Shown one piece after another: positions 38,892-46,544 of a stretch of DNA of 63,913 nucleotides (position 1 is its first letter; every line of letters starts with the position of its first letter). The notes under the pieces were generated by a model. That model was not told the origin of the DNA. It saw only the letters and a program-made list of their open reading frames with translations, and ran no database searches. A program made the translations under genes and the position numbers. The DNA is from Pseudonocardiales bacterium (GTDB lineage: Bacteria; Actinomycetota; Actinomycetes; Mycobacteriales; Pseudonocardiaceae), in contig JAFAUB010000021.1 in NCBI GenBank assembly GCA_019243635.1, forward strand, positions 1-63,913, written 5' to 3'.

Positions 38892-40424
38892 GTGCGCACC
38901 GTGCCCGGACCCACCGATCACGTCGTCATCGTCGGCGCCGGGCTCGCCGGTCTCTCCGCCGCGCTTCACCTGCTCGGATCCGGCCGGCAGGTGACTGTGC
39001 TCGAGGCCGAGCCCCACCCGGGTGGTCGGGCCGGACGGATGGATCTCGCCGGTTACCGTCTCGACACCGGCCCCACCGTGCTCACCATGCCACAGCTGGT
39101 CGAGGAGGCGCTGGCCTCGGTGGGCGACTCGCTCGCCGCGCGGCTGGACCTGGTGGCGCTGCACCCGGCCTACCGGGCCCGCTTCGCGGACGGGTCAGTG
39201 ATCGATGTGCACACCGATGCCGACGCGATGGAGGCGCAGATCCGAGCGGTGTCCGGCCCAGCGGAGGCGCACGGCTACCGGCGGCTGCGGCACTGGCTGA
39301 CCCGGCTCTACCAGGTCGAGATCGGCCGGTTCATCGGCGGTAACTTCGACTCCCCGCTGGACCTGGTCGCCGGCCGGGACGCGGTCCGCGACCTGGCCGC
39401 GCTGGCCGCGCTGGGTGGCTTCGGCCGGCTGGGTGCTCAGGTCGGCCGCTTCGTGCACGATCAGCGGCTGCAACGGATCTTCTCCTTCCAGGCGCTCTAC
39501 GCCGGAGTGCCGCCACAACGCGCTCTCGGCGCGTACGCGGTGATCGCCTACATGGACACGGTGGCCGGGGTCTGGTTCCCCCGAGGGGGAATACAGGCGC
39601 TGCCCCAGGCACTAGCCGACGCGGCCGCCGACGCCGGAGCCGACATTCGCTACAACACGACGGTGACCGCTCTGGAGCACTCCGGGGAACGCGTCACGGC
39701 GGTGCACACCGCCGAGCGCGAACGGGTCGGGGCCGATGCTGTGGTACTCACGCCCGACCTACCGGTGGTGCACCGGCTGCTCGGCCGGGCTCCTCGGCGG
39801 CTGGTGCCGCTGCGTTGGTCACCCTCGGCGGTGGTGCTGCACGCCGGAGTCCGGGCGGGCACCGGACCAGGCTGGACACGGCTGGCGCACCACACGATCT
39901 CCTTCGGCGAGGCATGGGAGCGCACCTTCGATGAGATCATCTACCGCGGACAGCTCATGACCGACCCGTCGTTGCTCATCACCCGTCCGACCGCCACCGA
40001 CCCGAGCCTGGCGCCTGAGGGACGTGAGCTGCTCTACATACTCGCACCCTGCCCCAACCTGCGCACCGCGCCACTGGACTGGGCCACCCTCGGACCGGCT
40101 TACCGCGATGAGCTGGTCAGCACGCTGGAACGGCGGGGGCTGACCGACCTGGGCGAGGCCATCGAACTCGAGCAGCTGGTCACCCCCGCTGACTGGGCGG
40201 CCCAGGGGCTGGCGGTCGGAACCCCGTTCTCCGCTGCCCATACCTTCGCCCAGACAGGGCCGTTGCGTCCGTCGAACCTGGTGCGCGGACTGACCAACGT
40301 CGTGCTCGCCGGATGCGGCACGACGCCCGGGGTCGGTGTACCCACCGCGCTCATCTCCGGCAAGCTCGCCGCCGCCCGGATCACCGCGGTCGGAGCTCGC
40401 CGACGCACCACCATGAGCGGCTGA
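38892..40424 (+). CDS. crtI: Phytoene desaturase CrtI
   Basis: FAD-dependent desaturase that turns phytoene into lycopene or an intermediate. The 510-residue protein opens with HVVIVGAGLAGLSAALHLLG and EAEPHPGGRAGR (FAD site), and has LDTGPTVLTMPQLVEE, VWFPRGGIQALPQAL and the C-terminal VLAGCGTTPGVGVPTALISGKLAA. The GTG start at 38892 is 24 bases after the prenyl synthase. Number of desaturations cannot be read from sequence. The next gene begins 3 bases after its stop. Confidence 0.92.
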   Translation: MRTVPGPTDHVVIVGAGLAGLSAALHLLGSGRQVTVLEAEPHPGGRAGRMDLAGYRLDTGPTVLTMPQLVEEALASVGDSLAARLDLVALHPAYRARFADGSVIDVHTDADAMEAQIRAVSGPAEAHGYRRLRHWLTRLYQVEIGRFIGGNFDSPLDLVAGRDAVRDLAALAALGGFGRLGAQVGRFVHDQRLQRIFSFQALYAGVPPQRALGAYAVIAYMDTVAGVWFPRGGIQALPQALADAAADAGADIRYNTTVTALEHSGERVTAVHTAERERVGADAVVLTPDLPVVHRLLGRAPRRLVPLRWSPSAVVLHAGVRAGTGPGWTRLAHHTISFGEAWERTFDEIIYRGQLMTDPSLLITRPTATDPSLAPEGRELLYILAPCPNLRTAPLDWATLGPAYRDELVSTLERRGLTDLGEAIELEQLVTPADWAAQGLAVGTPFSAAHTFAQTGPLRPSNLVRGLTNVVLAGCGTTPGVGVPTALISGKLAAARITAVGARRRTTMSG

Positions 40425-40427
40425 ACC

Positions 40428-40481
40428 GTGTCATCGCAACCGACCGTGTCATCGCAACCGACCGCGTCATCGCAACCGACC
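40428..40481 (+). repeat. Three 18-bp tandem repeats at a start codon
   Basis: GTGTCATCGCAACCGACC occurs twice exactly and a third time with one change (GCG for GTG). The repeats form the first codons of the mannosyltransferase and encode SSQPTx units, so GTG 40428 and GTG 40446 can both start it. Copy-number change keeps the frame. Confidence 0.95.
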
Positions 40482-42005
40482 CATGCTGGTCCCGGCTCGG
40501 CGCAGCTGCAGCCGGTGCTGCTGCTCGACCAGCTGCGTCCAAGCCGACTGCTCTCTGGCACGGTGCTACTCGGACTGGTCGGTTCGGTCCTCCTGGCCGT
40601 CATGGCGGTCGGGGCCGGCGGCATCCTCGTCACCGACCCCCTGATCACTGGTGGCCCGCTGTCCTGGATCCGCTACGGGCACGGGCACGACCTGGCCACC
40701 GTGGTGCTCTACCTCGGCGTCGGGATGATCGTGTGGGCCTGGGTACGCCTGGGGCGCGACGTGCTGAGCGGCACCGCGACCGTGCGGCGGGTGCAGGTCG
40801 CCGGCGCGGTGTGGACGGCGCCCGTACTGCTGTCGCCGCCGCTGTTCACCCGTGACGTCTACAGCTACCTGGCGCAGGGTGCACTCGCTGTGCGCGGGCT
40901 GGACCCCTACCAGGTCGGGCCCGCGACGCTACCGCCGGGAGCCATCGCGGACAACGTGCACTACGTATGGCAAACCACCCCGGCGCCCTACGGCCCGCTG
41001 TTCATCCTCATCGCCAAGACGATGAACCGGTTGACCGGCGAGGACCTCATCCTGGGTGTGATCGGCATGCGGTTGGTGCTGCTGAGCGGGTTGGCTCTGC
41101 TCATCTTCGCGCTCCCTCGGCTGGCCGATCAGCTCGGCGGCAACCGCGCCGTCACGCTCTGGCTGGTGATCGCCAACCCGATGACCGTGGTGCATCTGGT
41201 CGGTGGACCGCACAACGATCTGCTCATGATCGGCCTGCTGGCGGCGGGCACACTGCTGGTGCTGGTGCGCCGACACGTCGCTGGGACCGCGCTGGTCACC
41301 GCGGCGATGGCGGTGAAGGCGTCGGCCGGAGTCGCGTTGCCATTCCTGGTCTGGGTCTGGGCTGCTCGCCTGCCCGGTAGCCGGGGCGCGCGACTACTGC
41401 GGGCCGGTGCAGGCAGCGTGGCGGTGTTCGGCGCGGTGTTCACCGGCATCACGTTGGTGTCCGGCGTCGGCCTGGGCTGGATCCCAGCCCTGGACGCGCC
41501 GTCGCTGATCGTCAACTGGATGTCACTGCCCACCGCCGCCGGGCAGCTCGCGCACGCGCTGGCCGCGCCGTTCGATCAAACGAGCGACCGTCCGTTCGTC
41601 ATGGTCTGCCGGCTGCTGGGCTCCGGGGTCTTCCTCACCGTCCTCGCCCGGCAGTGGTGGCTGGCCAGAGACGGCGGGCCGCCGGCCGTTCGCCGGGCGG
41701 CACTTATGCTGCTGTGGGCGGCCCTGCTGGCGCCGGCCACCCTGCCCTGGTACCTCACCTGGGCCCTCGTCCTCGGTGCCGCCCTGCCCTGGCCGCGACG
41801 TTCGCTGGCGTGGGCCGTCGCGGGGTCCACATGGCTGGTGCTGTGCAGCTATCCCACCGGGGAGCAGGCCCTGACCTCGTGGCCTTATCAGCTCGGACTG
41901 GTGGCGGTGTCGTTGGTCGCGGCAACCGCTCTGCTGCGCCGCGACCCTCTGGGGCTGCGGAGACGCGTGCACCTCGGCGATCCGGCGCAGGCGGGGGCGA
42001 GATGA
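40428..42005 (+). CDS. Polyprenol-phosphate-mannose alpha-1,6-mannosyltransferase (MptA/MptB type)
   Basis: A GT-C membrane glycosyltransferase of about 525 residues that uses polyprenyl-phosphate-mannose outside the membrane to build lipomannan-type backbones. Twelve or so helices are visible. The first outer loop has the GT-C acidic signature in [27 protein letters not shown], followed by [19 protein letters not shown] and [17 protein letters not shown]. Position after a prenyl synthase near metF recalls Rv2174 (MptA). The N-terminal 20 residues are a Ser/Gln/Pro/Thr repeat. Its stop overlaps the crtB ATG. Confidence 0.82.
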   Translation: MSSQPTVSSQPTASSQPTHAGPGSAQLQPVLLLDQLRPSRLLSGTVLLGLVGSVLLAVMAVGAGGILVTDPLITGGPLSWIRYGHGHDLATVVLYLGVGMIVWAWVRLGRDVLSGTATVRRVQVAGAVWTAPVLLSPPLFTRDVYSYLAQGALAVRGLDPYQVGPATLPPGAIADNVHYVWQTTPAPYGPLFILIAKTMNRLTGEDLILGVIGMRLVLLSGLALLIFALPRLADQLGGNRAVTLWLVIANPMTVVHLVGGPHNDLLMIGLLAAGTLLVLVRRHVAGTALVTAAMAVKASAGVALPFLVWVWAARLPGSRGARLLRAGAGSVAVFGAVFTGITLVSGVGLGWIPALDAPSLIVNWMSLPTAAGQLAHALAAPFDQTSDRPFVMVCRLLGSGVFLTVLARQWWLARDGGPPAVRRAALMLLWAALLAPATLPWYLTWALVLGAALPWPRRSLAWAVAGSTWLVLCSYPTGEQALTSWPYQLGLVAVSLVAATALLRRDPLGLRRRVHLGDPAQAGAR

Positions 42006-42946
42006 GTCGCGAGCTCGATGCCGCAGGCATCACCGAGCCCGCGCTGCGCGCCTCTTATCTGCGATGCCGGGACCTCAACGCGGCGCACGGCCGTACCTAC
42101 TTCTTGGCGACCCGGCTGCTACCACCTGGGCGACGGCCGGCGATCCACGCACTGTACGGGCTGGCCCGCTACGCCGACGAGATCGTCGACGACCTCGCCG
42201 ACACCCGGCCGTGGCCACAGCGCCTCGCGGAGTTGGACACCCTGGAGCGGCAGCTGCGTGAGGGGCTTGCGCGGCGCCGCTCGGACCACCCGGTGCTGGC
42301 GGCGCCGGTGCACACTGCGGTCCGCTACCAGATCGACCCGCGGCACTTCGCGGACTTCATGGTCTCGATGCGGATGGATCGACCGGTGGAGCAGGGCGGA
42401 GTGGCCGGTTATCGAACCTTCGACGAGCTGGGCCGCTATGTGCACGGCTCGGCGGCGGTCATCGGGCTGCAGGTACTGCCGGTGCTGGGCACCGTGGTCC
42501 CCCGGGAGCTGGCTGAGCCGCACGCCGCCGCGCTGGGTGTCGCCTTCCAGATCACCAACTTCCTCCGCGACATCGGGGAGGACCTCGACCGCGGCCGGGT
42601 TTACCTGCCCGCCGACGAGCTTGCGTCATTCGGGGTGGAGCGCGAGCTGCTGAGATGGTGCCGCAGCACCGGAGCGCCCGAGCCCCGGGTGCGCCGCGCG
42701 CTGGCCTACCTGGTGGCGCGCACCCGAGCGATCTACCGGAGGGCGGCACCGGGGATCCCGATGCTCGCCCCGGCGTCCCGGGCCTGTGTGGCCACGGCGT
42801 TCCGCTTGTACGGCGGCATCCTGGACGAGATAGAGCAGGCCGGTTACCACATACTGGCCCGTCGGGTGGCGGTGCCACCTCACCGTCGGCTCGCGGTCGC
42901 GCTGCCGGGCCTGAGCCGGGCGCTGCTGGCGCGGGCGCTGCGATAG
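42002..42946 (+). CDS. crtB: Phytoene synthase CrtB
   Basis: Joins two geranylgeranyl diphosphates head to head to make phytoene. The 314-residue protein has both aspartate-rich motifs: [14 protein letters not shown] and [48 protein letters not shown] is the typical N-terminal region. ATG 42002 overlaps the stop of the mannosyltransferase (ATGA), giving coupling. Last gene of the isoprenoid operon. No lycopene cyclase or carotenoid-tailoring gene is in the window. Confidence 0.92.
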   Translation: MSRELDAAGITEPALRASYLRCRDLNAAHGRTYFLATRLLPPGRRPAIHALYGLARYADEIVDDLADTRPWPQRLAELDTLERQLREGLARRRSDHPVLAAPVHTAVRYQIDPRHFADFMVSMRMDRPVEQGGVAGYRTFDELGRYVHGSAAVIGLQVLPVLGTVVPRELAEPHAAALGVAFQITNFLRDIGEDLDRGRVYLPADELASFGVERELLRWCRSTGAPEPRVRRALAYLVARTRAIYRRAAPGIPMLAPASRACVATAFRLYGGILDEIEQAGYHILARRVAVPPHRRLAVALPGLSRALLARALR

Positions 42947-42994
42947 GCGCGTGCTTGAGCCGAAGGCTGCCGACGTCACCGTGAACGTGTTCCG

Positions 42995-43013
42995 AGAGGT
43001 GTGGCACACCTCT
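42995..43013. terminator. Hairpin after crtB
   Basis: AGAGGTGT and ACACCTCT form perfect 8-bp arms around GGC, 48 bases past the crtB stop and just beyond the end of the convergent SDR remnant. A reasonable terminator for the isoprenoid operon; there is no T-tract. Confidence 0.5.
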
Positions 43014-43017
43014 GAGT

Positions 43018-43236
43018 TCAACCGGCTGCGGACCAGCCTCCGTCGGAGGCGATGAGTGGCCGGTGATCCAGTCGGCCTCGTCGCTGATCAGCCATGCTGC
43101 GCGCGGCGTCCACGAGCCCGGCGGGGGCGTCGGGGTCGGCGAGGTCAACACTGACGTGCCTGACCTGGCCGCCCCGCTCGCAGAGCTCGACGAACGCAGG
43201 GACCTGCTCGTGGCTGTCGGCGATGCGGTGGGTCAC
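43018..43236 (-). pseudogene. Short-chain dehydrogenase remnant
   Basis: The 72-residue frame begins at a GTG overlapping the permease stop. It reads VRHVSVDLADPDAPAGLVDAA in the middle, like the beta4 region of SDR enzymes, and ends LIASDGGWSAAG, like an SDR C terminus. The nucleotide-binding glycine motif, catalytic Ser/Tyr/Lys and most of the fold are missing. I read it as an SDR gene that lost its 5' end and middle. The evidence is two short segments. Confidence 0.4.
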
Positions 43237-44735
43237 TGTCCTCGATCCGCGGTGCCGGCCCGCGTCGTGGCGGGTTTCTGAGCCTGAAGCCCTTCATCGG
43301 CGACGAGAAGCCGACCGGCACGGCGGGTCGCCGCCGGGCGTGCGAGTACCCAGATCACGCCGACCAACAGCCACGCTGCAGACAATGCGGGATAGGCGCC
43401 GGCGGCGCCGGTCGGGTACGGCCAGGTGTTGCGGAACAGCGTGTAGCCGATCAGCAGCAGCGCCAGCGCCGGGATGACGATCTCCCAGATGGCGACGTGG
43501 CTGCGGCCGGAGAAAAACAGCAGCCGCGTCGCGCCGATCGTGGCGAGCGCGTAGGCCACCAGCACGACCAGGGTTCCGACAGCCCCGGACGCGGCGAACA
43601 AGTCGAACGGCTTGTCGCCCAGCACGAACCACGTGCCACCGATCACCAGGTACATGCCGATGACGACCGCGGCGGCCGCGCGGACCGGCGTCCCACGCGT
43701 CACGGAGAGCGTCCCGAACGGCGAAAACCCGACGCCATCCCGGGCGAGCGCGAACAAGAGCCTCGCGGCACCGACTACACATGACAGTGCGCAGCTGAAA
43801 GCGCTGATCGCCGCGCCGATCGTGATAGCCTCGCCCACCCAGCCCGCTACGTACCGCGAGCCGAGACCACCCAGCAGCGATCCCGAACGGGTGAAGGCCG
43901 CCACTCCCTCGGCATCGGCGCCGAAACCCATCATCGCCACAGCCGTGACGAACACGAAGAACAGGCCACCGAAGGCCACCGTCCCGAGGATCGCCCGAGG
44001 GATGTCCTGACGGGGCGTGCGTGTCTCTTCGCCCAGCGTCGCGGAGACCTCGAAACCCGCGAAGGACAGGAAAGCGAAGACCACTCCGAGGAACACCGCC
44101 GAGACGCTGGTGCCGGGCGGCACGGTGAACACCGACAGATCGACCGAGTGAGCCTGCGGCGTGCTACCGGTCACGAGCCGGAGGAGAATCACCACCGCCA
44201 CGATCACGATCAGCGCGACGGTGCCACCCTCCACCGACAACAAGAACCTGGCCGTCCCCCGAACAGGGGCGATGGCCAGCGAGAACACCCCGGCCAGCGC
44301 GATGGCGCCGATGAGGAAACCCAACCAGGACGGCTGGTGCGTCCAGAGCCCCACGTCATCCAGGAAGGTCGCGCCGAAGATACCGGCCGCCGATGCCGTG
44401 GTGACCCCGAACAGCGCATAGGTGCCTAGCAGCGCCCATCCGGCGACGACACCCGTGCGAGCACCCAGAGTCGCCCCGACGAAGCCGTAGACACTGCCCG
44501 CGTGGTGGAAGCGCTGGCACAGACGCACAAAGGTATAGGCGATGAGCAGCACTCCGACGGTGGCCAGGGCGAACGCCAGCGGAACAGCACGCCCCACCGT
44601 GCCTGCGGCGGCTTGAGGGTTGAGGTTGACCGCCGCTGAGGGGGCCATCAACGCCACTGAGACGCCGAGGACCTCCCACACGCTCAGCTCACGACGAAGG
44701 TGAACACCGGTGCCCGGTGGTGAGTCAGCAGACAT
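43233..44735 (-). CDS. APC-family amino acid/amine permease
   Basis: A 500-residue secondary transporter with twelve predicted helices. The first helix has the APC-type unwound motif (VLGVSVALMAPSAAVNLN), and TVGRAVPLAFALATVGVLLIAYTFVRL follows. FAFLSFAGFEVSATLGEETRTPRQDIPRAI is the conserved helix 6-7 region of amino acid permeases. Substrate is unknown. The amidohydrolase gene upstream on the same strand (79 bases away) suggests the pair imports and hydrolyses one compound. Confidence 0.85.
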   Translation of the reverse strand: MSADSPPGTGVHLRRELSVWEVLGVSVALMAPSAAVNLNPQAAAGTVGRAVPLAFALATVGVLLIAYTFVRLCQRFHHAGSVYGFVGATLGARTGVVAGWALLGTYALFGVTTASAAGIFGATFLDDVGLWTHQPSWLGFLIGAIALAGVFSLAIAPVRGTARFLLSVEGGTVALIVIVAVVILLRLVTGSTPQAHSVDLSVFTVPPGTSVSAVFLGVVFAFLSFAGFEVSATLGEETRTPRQDIPRAILGTVAFGGLFFVFVTAVAMMGFGADAEGVAAFTRSGSLLGGLGSRYVAGWVGEAITIGAAISAFSCALSCVVGAARLLFALARDGVGFSPFGTLSVTRGTPVRAAAAVVIGMYLVIGGTWFVLGDKPFDLFAASGAVGTLVVLVAYALATIGATRLLFFSGRSHVAIWEIVIPALALLLIGYTLFRNTWPYPTGAAGAYPALSAAWLLVGVIWVLARPAATRRAGRLLVADEGLQAQKPATTRAGTADRGQ

Positions 44736-44814
44736 CGCGTTGTCTTCCCCCAGTGGTGCGGACCGTCAGTCATAGAGAGACGCGGACGTCCTCCTGAGTA
44801 CCACGCCGGGGGCG

Positions 44815-45966
44815 TCATTCCGACTCCGCCAGCCGGTAGACGCGGTGCGCGTTACCCGCACCCACCATCCGCGCGACACGTACCGCATCAGCGCTCGACC
44901 ACTCCCCCGACCGCACCCACTCGCCGAGGACGCCGGCCATAGCGCCTCGCCACAGCACGGCGCCGAGATGATGCAGCTCGGCCGGTCCCCACGCATCTGA
45001 GGAGAACAGCAGCTTGCCGAAGGGGGCGACTTCCAGCGACTCCGCGACCACCGCACGAGACCGCGCCCCGGTGTAGTTCACCGCCAGCCCGACGTCCAGG
45101 TACACGTGAGAGAACGCGTGGGCCAGATACCCGGCGGTGCGGTGATAGGGGTAACAGTGCAGCAGCATCACCGGCACCTGGCGGTCCTGCACCCGGCGCA
45201 GGAACTCGGTCATCAGCGACGGGTCGCAGCGGTGCAGGGTCAGGTCGGGGTCGCCGTACCCGGTATGGAACTGTATTGGCAGACCGCGTTCGACACCCAC
45301 CCACAGCAGGTGGCGCAGCAGCACCGGATCGGTCAGCCGCATCCGGCCGGCCTCCTGCTCTCCTCGCCGTAGCCACCGCCCGGCGGCGCGACGCACCTCG
45401 GCGACGCTGGGCGGAGCTGGATCGAAGTCGAGGCCGTACCGGTAGGCGATGACGGACTTGAGCCCGACGGCATGCCGAGCCCGCTCCTCCAGGGTCCAGG
45501 CGAACCGGTCGGCGAACTCGACTGCGGGCACGCCGCTCGCCGCCACCTCCTCGGCGACGGACTCCAGCCGCACGATCTCCGACGCCCTCGCGCCGGCGGC
45601 GGCCGCCATCTCGGCGGGCCCGAGGATCTGTTCGGCTCGGTAGCCGGTGTCGACCAGGAACCATCCGACGCCACTGGCGAGGAGAAGTCGACGAGTCACC
45701 TCCCGCGCGCCGAGCTCCCGCCGGCGGGCGAGGTAGGCAGCGGCGTCCACATGCGGGGGCAGGTCGAGCACCGGTGCGCACCAGCGGCGGACCGCGAAGC
45801 CCAGCTGCGAGTCCAGGTGCGTCGTGCCCGCCGGCGCCGCCCACGAGGACTCGCTCATGCCGGCCTCGAACGCGGCACCGTCGACATCACCCGGCATGGC
45901 GCCGTGGACGTGATGGTCCACCAGACGCAGAGCGTCCAGCGCGGCGCGCGGCGCGTCAGCGCTCAC
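44815..45966 (-). CDS. Amidohydrolase-2 family enzyme (FluG-like)
   Basis: A 383-residue metal-dependent hydrolase or decarboxylase of the amidohydrolase superfamily. The N-terminal metal motif is LRLVDHHVHG; the strand-5/6 histidines are in LPIQFHTGYGDPDL and VPVMLLHCYPYHRTAGYLA; the strand-8 Asp is in KLLFSSDAWGPAELHHLG. The end VGAGNAHRVYRLAE is common in FluG/gamma-glutamyl-amide-type amidohydrolases, which are often with APC permeases and glutamine-synthetase-like enzymes. No such synthetase is nearby. GTG 45966 is chosen; longer frames do not resemble the family. Confidence 0.72.
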   Translation of the reverse strand: MSADAPRAALDALRLVDHHVHGAMPGDVDGAAFEAGMSESSWAAPAGTTHLDSQLGFAVRRWCAPVLDLPPHVDAAAYLARRRELGAREVTRRLLLASGVGWFLVDTGYRAEQILGPAEMAAAAGARASEIVRLESVAEEVAASGVPAVEFADRFAWTLEERARHAVGLKSVIAYRYGLDFDPAPPSVAEVRRAAGRWLRRGEQEAGRMRLTDPVLLRHLLWVGVERGLPIQFHTGYGDPDLTLHRCDPSLMTEFLRRVQDRQVPVMLLHCYPYHRTAGYLAHAFSHVYLDVGLAVNYTGARSRAVVAESLEVAPFGKLLFSSDAWGPAELHHLGAVLWRGAMAGVLGEWVRSGEWSSADAVRVARMVGAGNAHRVYRLAESE

Positions 45967-46011
45967 GTCGACGTTGTGGTGCGCTCCCCGGCCTCGCGCG
46001 GACCGCGCTTG

Positions 46012-46238
46012 TGCACCATGTGGCAGGTGTACCAGAGAGCTGGCGGGTCCCGCTGACCGAATGGAGCCGCCGCAAGGGCATCCCGCCACCGGTAGCTCAC
46101 CTCACCGCCCGCTCGGGAGTCGCGGTGGCGCGGGGTCTCCTGCTCGACCTACTGGCCACCGGCGACCACGAGGGCACCGAAGCGGCCATGGAGCAGTTCG
46201 TCGCGATGCACCAGGCAGCGATGAAGGAGTATTCGTAA
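46012..46238 (+). pseudogene. Possible TetR-family C-terminal fragment
   Basis: The frame ending at 46238 reads VPLTEWSRRKGIPPPVAHLT followed by ARSGVAVARGLLLDLLATGD and EQFVAMHQAAMKEYS, like the last helices of TetR regulators. No helix-turn-helix half is found upstream; that DNA is the start of the divergent amidohydrolase. If right, this is the tail of a regulator once divergent from the permease/hydrolase pair. Recognition is by eye and uncertain. Confidence 0.35.
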
Positions 46239-46287
46239 GACATGAGGAACCTGTCCGGGGCTGGGATCGAACGCGCGAGCGGGACCC

Positions 46288-46544
46288 ATGGCCACTGACG
46301 CGGTCAACCATCACGCCGGCCATCCGGGATTCGCCGGCGTGACCGGACTGTTGACCGGGCTCACCATGATCGTCGGGAGGCGCGCCGTCGCCCGCCTCCT
46401 GGGTGGACCGACCAGCAGGCCGAGTCCTTCGCGGCCCAGTGCCGGGCGGCCGGCTTCGAGGACGTGCGTGTCGAGAAGCGCACCCCCGGCCGACGTGCCG
46501 TCCTTGTGATCAGGGCCGTGGCGACCATGAGCGCGCGACACTAG
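46288..46544 (+). pseudogene. Class I SAM methyltransferase with large internal deletion
   Basis: The 5' part (MATDAVNHHAGHPGFAGVTG, then LLTGLTMIVGR and VARLL) is the typical beginning of an actinobacterial SAM methyltransferase. After about 40 codons the match jumps, with a frame change, to CRAAGFEDVRVEKRTPGRRA and VLVIRAVA, the usual end of the same family. The whole SAM-binding core (about 130 residues, including the GxGxG strand) is missing. This is one gene collapsed by deletion, and it ends against the GH65 gene. Confidence 0.6.

Noticed and set aside
46236..46285. tRNA T-arm-like GTTCGATCC on the minus strand
   Set aside because: The five-base T stem does not pair, and no D-arm, anticodon arm or acceptor stem can be drawn.
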